Assembly: GCA_021825785.1 (NCBI GenBank)
Contig: JAKAGP010000147.1
Span: forward strand, 1-5,595
Origin: Nitrospirota bacterium
Lineage (GTDB): Bacteria > Nitrospirota > Thermodesulfovibrionia > Thermodesulfovibrionales > JdFR-88
Direction of reading: 5' to 3'
Length of the DNA: 5,595 nt
A model generated the notes under the pieces. The model did no database searches and was not told the DNA's origin. It saw nothing but the letters and a program-made list of their open reading frames with translations. A program made the position numbers and the translations under genes. Every line of letters starts with the position of its first letter. Position 1 is the stretch's first letter. Positions 1-5,595 of the stretch are shown here, piece by piece.

Positions 1-1
1 G

Positions 2-433
2 GCCAAACTGGTTCCCGATATCCAGAAGACGTCGGAACTTGTGCTTGAGATAAGCGCGGCCAGCAAGGAGCAGAACACAGGTGCCCAGCAGGTAAACCAG
101 GCCATCCAGCAGCTGGATCAGGTAATCCAGCAAAACGCGGGGGCATCGGAGGAAATGGCTTCAACTGCCGAGGAGCTTTCTTCCCAGGCGGAGCATTTGC
201 AAAGCGCCATGTCATTTTTCAAAATAGAGGGCGCTGGCCACGAACCGGCCGTCAATAGCAGAAATTCCCTCCCAAAAAATATGGCTAAACCAAACCATCG
301 CAGCAGCAAGGAAATTCGGTTCCACTCTGTCAACCGGCATTCGGCAAAAGAGGTTTTAAAGCCCGCGGGTGTGGCCCTTGACCTGGGTAATGATCACGCG
401 GAAGCAGACGACGGCGAATTCGAGCGGTACTGA
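2..433 (+). CDS. mcp: Methyl-accepting chemotaxis protein, C-terminal fragment (5' end outside window)
   Basis: This is the last 143 residues of a chemoreceptor; the reading frame is open back to the window edge. Fragment residues 1-74 are the C-terminal helix of the cytoplasmic signalling hairpin: an amphipathic, Gln/Ala/Ser/Glu-rich coiled coil ending in LQSAMSFFK, as is usual for MCPs. The stretch STAEELSS (residues 54-61) fits the methylation-site consensus (small-x-x-E/Q-E/Q-x-x-small), with E57/E58 as the likely methyl acceptors; GASEEMAS just before it is a near match. After F73 comes about 70 residues of polar, basic, probably flexible tail ending in EFERY, which fits a CheR/CheB docking pentapeptide. 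The gene directly precedes cheR, cheD and cheB, so it is probably one of the receptors adapted by these enzymes. The sensor, transmembrane and HAMP parts are not visible, so the ligand and membrane location are unknown. Confidence 0.93.
   Translation, partial: AKLVPDIQKTSELVLEISAASKEQNTGAQQVNQAIQQLDQVIQQNAGASEEMASTAEELSSQAEHLQSAMSFFKIEGAGHEPAVNSRNSLPKNMAKPNHRSSKEIRFHSVNRHSAKEVLKPAGVALDLGNDHAEADDGEFERY
416..430 (+). other. C-terminal EFERY pentapeptide of the MCP (putative CheR/CheB docking site)
   Basis: The last five codons before the stop encode EFERY. High-abundance enterobacterial receptors end in NWETF or NWESF, and the general docking pattern is x-aromatic-x-x-aromatic. EFERY has aromatics at positions 2 and 5, so it fits. 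It sits after a polar linker of roughly 65 residues following the coiled coil, the arrangement expected for a tethered docking peptide. Seen: the sequence and its exact C-terminal position. Inferred: that the CheR encoded 71 bp downstream binds it. Confidence 0.6.
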
Positions 434-504
434 TCGGAAAAATTCGTGATGCTAAAAACGGCAAGGTCCATAATCAGAAACCATGAGGCTGTAAAACAAG
501 AATA

Positions 505-1368
505 ATGGGAATTCCAAAGAGTGAGGGCCTCCGGTTGCCTTCGCTTTCAGCCATGGATTTTGCAAGACTCGGCAAGTTCATCAATGAACGCACGGGGATA
601 AAGGTAACGGACGCTAAAAAAACCCTTTTTGAGTCCCGCCTGCAAAAAAGGATCAGGCGTCTTGGAGTGAAAGACTTTGGAGAGTATTGCGATTTTTTGT
701 TCAACGGCGAGGACGCCGGGGCGGAGATCGGCCACCTGATAGATGCCGTCACCACCCACAAGACTGAATTTTTCAGGGAACCCGGCCATTTTGATTTTCT
801 TGCTGACATTGCGCTGCCTGAATTGATGAAGGCCGGCAGGGGCCGCAGGCTGGCGGTATGGAGCGCCGCCTGTTCAACCGGGGAGGAGCCTTACACCATA
901 GCAATGGTCTTAAGTGATTATGGAAGCAGGTCCGCTGCGGGGAATTTGGATTTTTTTACTGTTCTTGCAACCGATATTTCAAACGGTGTCCTTCTGGCGG
1001 CTAGAAACGCGGTCTACAGGGAGGAACAGGTACTGCCTATACCAGTGCACATGAGAAAGAAATACCTTTTAAGGAGCAAGGACAGAACGAAAAGAATGGT
1101 GCGCATCGGGCCCGAACTGCGGAAAAAGGTCCGTTTCGGGGCCATTAATCTTATCGAAGATGATCTCGGCTGTATAGGGACGGCGGACATTGTTTTTTGC
1201 AGGAATGTAGTCATTTACTTTGACAGGGATGTCCAGCAGAGACTCCTGCGCCGCATTTACGGCAGGCTAGCGCCCGGCGGATACCTGTTCATGGGCCATT
1301 CGGAGGCCATTCATGGGCTTGGCCTGCCGCTTGCCAAGGTTGGTCCGTCCGTTTACAGGAAAAAGTGA
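505..1368 (+). CDS. cheR: Chemotaxis protein methyltransferase CheR
   Basis: S-adenosylmethionine-dependent enzyme that methylates glutamates of MCPs in the cytoplasm to reset receptor signalling. As read from ATG505 it has 287 residues, normal for the family. The N-terminal helical domain (about 15-95) carries the typical tGI...K...F..Rl..R pattern and ends in THKTEFFRE (84-92). The SAM-binding domain has VWSAACSTGEEPY (118-130; E128 is the usual SAM-contact acid), LATDIS (154-159), FCRNVVIYFD (231-240) and LAPGGYLFMGHSE (255-267). All family motifs are intact. The beta-subdomain is about 171-215. The start is uncertain: ATG505 has no clear Shine-Dalgarno, whereas TTG535 has GAGGG (523-527) seven bases upstream and would give the compact PSLSAMDF start; ATG553 is a third option. 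It lies 71 bp after the mcp stop and 9 bp before cheD, so it is probably in one operon. Confidence 0.97.
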   Translation: MGIPKSEGLRLPSLSAMDFARLGKFINERTGIKVTDAKKTLFESRLQKRIRRLGVKDFGEYCDFLFNGEDAGAEIGHLIDAVTTHKTEFFREPGHFDFLADIALPELMKAGRGRRLAVWSAACSTGEEPYTIAMVLSDYGSRSAAGNLDFFTVLATDISNGVLLAARNAVYREEQVLPIPVHMRKKYLLRSKDRTKRMVRIGPELRKKVRFGAINLIEDDLGCIGTADIVFCRNVVIYFDRDVQQRLLRRIYGRLAPGGYLFMGHSEAIHGLGLPLAKVGPSVYRKK

Positions 1369-1377
1369 AAACCTGAT

Positions 1378-2986
<1,609 letters not shown>

Positions 2987-3015
2987 AGATCAAGGGCGCC
3001 AGTATAACAAATCAT

Positions 3016-3043
3016 GGTAACGGAGTCGCCAGTACCGTTTTTT
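3016..3043 (+). terminator. Possible weak intrinsic terminator after cheB
   Basis: AACGG (3019-3023) can pair with CCGTT (3035-3039) around an 11-base loop, and a six-T run (3038-3043) follows directly. An alternative fold pairs GGTA (3016-3019) with TACC (3033-3036). The stem is short and the loop long, so this is a weak candidate. Its place 30 bp after the cheB stop, in the 55-bp gap between convergent genes, is where a terminator would be expected. Confidence 0.35.
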
Positions 3044-3431
3044 AATTATTATGGCCTTCGATCTCCCTGATGCCTTCCACCGCCGCCTCGCGCACAACCT
3101 GATGGCCGTCAAGAGCGGCCCGCTTCAAATATGGAACGGCCATGCCCCCGATGAGCGAAAGCAGGTAGATGGCATCGGCGCGCACCGACGGGTTGTCATT
3201 TTCAAGGGCCGCTGAAATGGACGGCAGCAGCGCCTCTATCTCGCCCCTGTTTTCCCCGAGGAACGTCTCGGCAAGCACCACTGCGCCTATTCTTACCCTT
3301 TGCCTTTCATCGCTTATGAGAACAGGTATAAGCTCAAGCAGTCCTCTTTCTCTCCTGATCATGTCTATTATGTTTTCAAGAAAGCCGGCGTCCATATGGT
3401 CTGCAACCGTTTTAAAAAAATCTTCCTGCAT
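3042..3431 (-). CDS. Small HEAT-repeat protein
   Basis: From ATG at 3431 this is 129 residues, with no signal peptide or membrane segment. Three consecutive helical-hairpin units are visible: about 31-59 (ELIPVLISDERQRVRIGAVV), 63-95 (LLPSISAALENDNPSVRADA) and 96-126 (VPYLKRAALDGHQVVREAAV). Each has the HEAT/PBS-lyase-like pattern of a helix, a D-x-x-x-x-VR turn and an A-rich second helix. Such repeats usually form protein-binding solenoids; no catalytic motif is seen and the partner is unknown. The gene is convergent with cheB (55-bp gap) and divergent from the cytochrome gene. The frame is open further upstream to ATG3533, but that extension is mostly eight lysines encoded by the A24 tract plus low-complexity residues, so I reject it. 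No strong Shine-Dalgarno precedes ATG3431; TTG3446 is an alternative start. Confidence 0.8.
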   Translation of the reverse strand: MQEDFFKTVADHMDAGFLENIIDMIRRERGLLELIPVLISDERQRVRIGAVVLAETFLGENRGEIEALLPSISAALENDNPSVRADAIYLLSLIGGMAVPYLKRAALDGHQVVREAAVEGIREIEGHNN

Positions 3432-3479
3432 GCAGATATGATACAAAATCGGTCTCTTCTTTGCTCCGTCATTTTTCAG

Positions 3480-3503
3480 TTTTTTTTTTTTTTTTTTTTT
3501 TTT
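3480..3503. repeat. Homopolymer tract of 24 T (A24 on the - strand)
   Basis: Twenty-four consecutive T on the + strand, far longer than any other run in the window. It lies 48 bp upstream of the likely HEAT-gene start, in its leader or core promoter. On the - strand a TAAAAT hexamer (complement of 3508-3513) sits just ahead of the A-run and could be a -10 element, placing initiation within or at the edge of the tract, but no matching -35 is clear. Tracts this long tend to change length by slippage, so expression could be phase variable. They are also common sites of sequencing or assembly error. Confidence 0.9.
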
Positions 3504-3680
3504 GAAAATTTTATGTGTGCAAAATATTTTCATTTGTTGAAATGCAAACAGGCTTCATCTTTTCTTTAGTGAACTTCAAATTTTCTGCATTTTTTAATTA
3601 ATTTTTCTGGAAGTTTCTGGATTTTCCGCGATTCTTTTATGCCCGTTTAATCAATACAAGTGACATCCATTACATTCTTT
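3504..3680. other. AT-rich non-coding region between divergent genes
   Basis: No convincing coding region is seen on either strand. The stretch is strikingly AT-rich compared with the coding DNA on both sides. It contains short symmetric elements: AAAATATTTT (3521-3530), a CATTT/AAATG mini-hairpin (3531-3544) and TTAATTAA (3594-3601). It also contains TTTCTGGA direct repeats (listed separately). It probably holds promoter and operator elements for the HEAT gene on the - strand and upstream control sites for the cytochrome gene on the + strand. Confidence 0.6.
3582..3621 (+). repeat. Phased direct repeats TTTCTGGA (putative operator)
   Basis: TTTCTGGA occurs at 3604-3611 and again at 3614-3621, exactly 10 bp apart, so the two copies face the same side of the helix. 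A one-mismatch copy, TTTCTGCA, is at 3582-3589, 22 bp (about two turns) before the first. The group lies 60-100 bp upstream of the proposed cytochrome -35 element, a usual place for an activator site. The repeats are seen; regulator binding is inferred. Confidence 0.4.
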
Positions 3681-3709
3681 TTGCCCGTACATGTTGTTTA
3701 ATCTATAAA
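3681..3709 (+). promoter_or_regulatory. Putative sigma70-type promoter of the cytochrome gene
   Basis: TTGCCC (3681-3686, 4 of 6 to TTGACA) and TATAAA (3704-3709, 5 of 6 to TATAAT) are separated by an ideal 17-bp spacer. Initiation would be near 3716, giving a leader of about 135 nt before ATG3852. A perfect TTGACA at 3714-3719 also exists but has no recognisable -10 at the right distance. The promoter is predicted by consensus only. Confidence 0.45.
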
Positions 3710-3734
3710 CTTATTGACATAGAGGGTGACTGGC

Positions 3735-3759
3735 TTTTTGGCGCAAAGGGCGCCAAAAA
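3735..3759. promoter_or_regulatory. Perfect 10-bp dyad in the cytochrome leader
   Basis: TTTTTGGCGC (3735-3744) and GCGCCAAAAA (3750-3759) form a perfect inverted repeat around the five-base spacer AAAGG. If transcription starts near 3716 the dyad covers about +20 to +44. The U-run is on the 5' side and the A-run on the 3' side, on either strand, so it does not have terminator layout. It could be a repressor operator (two half-sites 15 bp apart centre to centre) or a 5'-UTR stem-loop affecting mRNA stability or translation. I do not recognise it as a known regulator box. Confidence 0.6.
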
Positions 3760-3837
3760 ATCAACTGGATCGGGGCGGAAAGGGGAGACACAAAACCATC
3801 CTGCTGTCCAGCTTGGAGTGTAAACGCTGAAAACGGG

Positions 3838-3851
3838 AAGGGAGTTTTTTT
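3838..3851 (+). promoter_or_regulatory. Ribosome binding site of the cytochrome gene with an all-T spacer
   Basis: AAGGGAG (3838-3844) is a good Shine-Dalgarno, seven bases ahead of ATG3852. The spacer is seven T in a row, so any slippage would change the distance from Shine-Dalgarno to start codon. This site, together with the signal peptide that begins at once, fixes the start of the cytochrome. Confidence 0.85.
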
Positions 3852-5486
3852 ATGAGAGGCTTCAGGTTTTTCGGATGGGCACTGGCCTCTGTGGCCATTG
3901 CGGGGCTTGCCGCCTGCGGCGGCTCCGGAAGCAGTACAACCGGCAGTTCCGGAACGGGCAGCACTGTGGGAGCTGTCAAGGACGGGAGCAAATCGGGCTC
4001 CGGAACCAGCACCGGGTCCGGCGGTGTAAGCGGCACGGTGACCGACATTTCAACTGGGGCTGCGCTTTCGGGCGTAACCATAAGCGACGGGACCCACACG
4101 GCAAAAACGGGTTCAAACGGGAATTATACCCTTCAGGAATCCGCCGGGAATTATACGCTGAATGCAACGGGTTCCGGCTACCTGAAAACATGGCAAACGG
4201 CCGCCGTCACTTCCGGTTCGACCTCCACGGTCAACTGGAAGCTCACAAAGACGTACGGCAAGCAGACCATTCCGGCTGCCAAGATGAGCTATGTGGTCCT
4301 GGCCTGGAACGATCTGGGGATGCACTGCGACCAGGACGACTACTCTTATTTCATGATCCTGCCTCCGTACAACACGCTTCATGCGCAGGTTATCAAGCGA
4401 GGCGGGGAAGGGGCAAGCGTGCTCACCAGCGGCATAACGGTGAGCTACACGTTCCCCAAAAAGACCAATACCGCGCTGCACACGAATTTCTGGCAGTACG
4501 CGGCCCAGTACGGATGGCCCAACCTGCCGGTGAATACCGGCATATCGGGCACGAAACTTTCCGGCAACATGACGGTTGATTCTAAAAATCTCGGGTTTGT
4601 CGCAACCGGGATCCCGCTTAGCCCGTATGATGATGACGGCACATGGGACCCGTACGGGACAGCCGTGCTCACAGTAAAGGACTCAAGCGGAAACGTACTT
4701 CAGACCGCAAACGTGGTGGCGCCCATTTCAACCGAGATAAGTTGCAGCAACTGCCATAGCTCGTCCAATGGAAGCGCGTACCTGGGAGTCCTCCAGGACC
4801 ACGACAAGCTTAGCGGCACTACTCTGGCTGCCCAGGAGGCAAGCGGCATAGTCCATTCCTGTTCCGAGTGCCATTCGGATAATGCCCTTGGCGCGGCCGG
4901 ACAGCCGGGTGTCGAGAGCCTTTCGCTGGCGATGCACAAGTTCCATGCGGACAAGATGTCAACCACTCAGACGTCCGCAAGCGTTACCCCCACCTGCTAT
5001 AACTGCCATCCGGGACCCAAGACGCAGTGCCTGCGCGGGCAGATGTACCGGGCCGGCAAAACGTGCACGGATTGCCACGGAGATATGGCCACCATGGCCC
5101 AGGTGATGATGAACGGACGCCAGCCGTGGCTCCAGGAGCCGCAGTGCGGCACCTGCCATGGCGCGGCCCATGCGGAAAACGCAAACACGCTTTACAGGAA
5201 CTCGGTCCTCCAGAACTCGATCGAGGACGACATGAACGGCAAGCTCTATTGCGAGGCGTGCCATAACAGTACGCATGCCGAATACACCTCGTCCAATCCC
5301 GCTGACGCAGTAATTCCCGAACAGTTCCAGGGCGACAGCTACTGGATATGGAGCTGTTCGGTCTGCCACAACAGCGAGAACGGCTCTTCGATCCACAATG
5401 CCGGCAGTTCCACCAGCACATCCGGCGGCGACGGTGGCACGACCACCAGTACATCGGCCAATTATTACACGGGCGGCGACAACTAG
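3852..5486 (+). CDS. Seven-haem c-type cytochrome lipoprotein
   Basis: A 544-residue exported lipoprotein, probably an electron-transfer protein of the periplasm or outer surface. The signal peptide ends in a lipobox, LAAC, with acylated Cys22. Residues 23-58 are a Gly/Ser/Thr linker. About 58-131 (VSGTVTDISTGAALSGVTIS, then GNYTL twice) is a carboxypeptidase-regulatory-like beta-sandwich domain. About 144-292, starting VVLAWNDLGMHC, is a domain I cannot name. Seven CXXCH haem sites follow at C298, C337, C382, C405, C432, C467 and C502 (middle residues SN, SE, YN, TD, GT, EA, SV). Extra histidines (for example H362, H365, H440, H475, H515) could be distal ligands. The protein ends in a Ser/Thr/Gly-rich tail (517-544). 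Other Cys are C159 and C393. By family knowledge such proteins serve extracellular electron transfer or respiration with metals or other insoluble acceptors; the substrate is unknown. It appears to be monocistronic, with its own promoter and a 3' hairpin. I do not match it to OmcS, OmcE or OmcZ. Confidence 0.93.
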   Translation: MRGFRFFGWALASVAIAGLAACGGSGSSTTGSSGTGSTVGAVKDGSKSGSGTSTGSGGVSGTVTDISTGAALSGVTISDGTHTAKTGSNGNYTLQESAGNYTLNATGSGYLKTWQTAAVTSGSTSTVNWKLTKTYGKQTIPAAKMSYVVLAWNDLGMHCDQDDYSYFMILPPYNTLHAQVIKRGGEGASVLTSGITVSYTFPKKTNTALHTNFWQYAAQYGWPNLPVNTGISGTKLSGNMTVDSKNLGFVATGIPLSPYDDDGTWDPYGTAVLTVKDSSGNVLQTANVVAPISTEISCSNCHSSSNGSAYLGVLQDHDKLSGTTLAAQEASGIVHSCSECHSDNALGAAGQPGVESLSLAMHKFHADKMSTTQTSASVTPTCYNCHPGPKTQCLRGQMYRAGKTCTDCHGDMATMAQVMMNGRQPWLQEPQCGTCHGAAHAENANTLYRNSVLQNSIEDDMNGKLYCEACHNSTHAEYTSSNPADAVIPEQFQGDSYWIWSCSVCHNSENGSSIHNAGSSTSTSGGDGGTTTSTSANYYTGGDN

Positions 5487-5501
5487 CCGCCTGAATGCCG
5501 T

Positions 5502-5544
5502 GTTTGGAGGGGAGTTTTTTCTCCCCTCCGAATCCGGTCTTTTT
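5502..5544 (+). terminator. Hairpin terminator after the cytochrome gene
   Basis: GGAGGGGAG (5506-5514) pairs perfectly with CTCCCCTCC (5521-5529) around a loop of six T. The stem can extend outward by two U-A pairs plus G-U wobbles to about 5502/5533. It begins 16 bases after the stop codon. A five-T run (5540-5544) follows, but only about seven to ten bases after the stem, so intrinsic termination may be imperfect. The strong G/C stem would at least protect the mRNA 3' end. Confidence 0.65.
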
Positions 5545-5560
5545 AATGAACTTTTTCCGC

Positions 5561-5589
5561 GGAGGATGTTTGCTTTGAAAAAAATATAA
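5561..5589 (+). other. Ribosome binding site and possible start of a downstream gene
   Basis: A perfect GGAGG (5561-5565) is followed nine bases later by TTG5575. An ATG at 5566, in the same frame, is too close to the GGAGG. From TTG the reading is M-K-K-I then TAA (5587-5589), so as written there is no real gene in this frame. The codons run through A7 (5578-5584); a one-base change in that run would keep the frame open to the window edge, with a lysine-rich start typical of signal peptides. Alternatives are a tiny leader ORF or chance. The window ends too soon to decide. Confidence 0.3.
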
Positions 5590-5595
5590 GATCGG

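Noticed and set aside
434..504. Promoter or terminator in the mcp-cheR gap
   Set aside because: No hairpin with a T-run and no convincing -35/-10 pair was found; read-through in one operon is simpler.
2997..3034. Direct repeat CGCCAGTA at 2997-3004 and 3027-3034
   Set aside because: An eight-base repeat occurring twice with no third copy or phasing is weak; it could arise by chance in the cheB-HEAT gap.
3432..3533. N-terminal extension of the HEAT protein from ATG3533 (163 residues) with eight lysines in a row
   Set aside because: The extension is encoded mainly by the A24 tract and adjoining AT-rich DNA, has no Shine-Dalgarno and looks like no known domain. The compact protein from ATG3431 is more plausible.
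3731..3745. Sigma54-like element, TGGC followed by GC
   Set aside because: The GG and GC dinucleotides are 11 bp apart (first base to first base) instead of the required 12, and the rest of the consensus does not match.
3716..3851. GEMM-type (c-di-GMP or cGAMP) riboswitch upstream of the cytochrome, suggested by GCGCAAAGGG
   Set aside because: These riboswitches are known upstream of cytochromes in Geobacter, but the paired conserved halves (including the GACGCAAAGCC-like core with its tetraloop helix) cannot be found. Only a simple dyad is present.
4119..4156. Direct repeat GGGAATTATAC at 4119-4129 and 4146-4156
   Set aside because: Both copies encode G/N-N-Y-T of the repeated GNYTL motif in the carboxypeptidase-regulatory-like domain, so the protein explains the repeat.

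Overview
The window looks like chromosomal DNA from an anaerobic bacterium that uses multiheme cytochromes. The best fit is a Geobacter-type member of the Desulfuromonadales/Desulfobacterota. This rests on the outer-surface-type multiheme lipoprotein cytochrome, the mcp-cheR-cheD-cheB gene order, and an MCP tail ending in an EFERY-type pentapeptide. The assignment is inference; no rRNA or other marker gene is present.

Left half (1-2986, + strand): the 3' end of a chemotaxis operon. It holds the end of a methyl-accepting chemotaxis protein (2-433), the receptor methyltransferase CheR (505-1368), the receptor deamidase CheD (1378-1848) and the response-regulator methylesterase CheB (1907-2986). 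Together these form a complete receptor-adaptation module: CheD converts receptor Gln to Glu, CheR methylates the Glu residues, and CheB demethylates or deamidates them when phosphorylated by CheA. CheA, CheW and CheY are not in the window and may lie upstream. All catalytic residues are intact. A perfect 14-bp A/T-only inverted repeat spans the cheD stop codon and the leader of cheB.

Middle (2987-3851): a small HEAT-repeat protein is encoded on the - strand (3042-3431), convergent with cheB. Just upstream of its likely start is a run of 24 T on the + strand (A24 in the sense of this gene). About 420 bp of AT-rich, non-coding DNA separates it from the divergent cytochrome gene. This region holds phased TTTCTGGA direct repeats, a plausible sigma70 promoter (3681-3709), and a perfect 10-bp dyad (3735-3759) in the predicted leader of the cytochrome mRNA.

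Right half (3852-5486, + strand): a 544-residue lipoprotein c-type cytochrome. In order it has a lipobox, a Gly/Ser/Thr linker, a carboxypeptidase-regulatory-like beta domain, a conserved-looking domain I cannot name, seven CXXCH haem sites, and a Ser/Thr/Gly-rich tail. A strong hairpin follows at 5502-5533. The last ~35 bases carry a good ribosome binding site and what may be the start of another gene, which reaches a stop after a few codons as read.

The most interesting points are the T24 tract at the HEAT gene promoter/leader, the MCP-CheR docking pentapeptide, the dyad in the cytochrome leader, the AT hairpin at the cheD/cheB junction, and the unnamed domain of the cytochrome. I see no clearly new defence, mobile or CRISPR-type system here.
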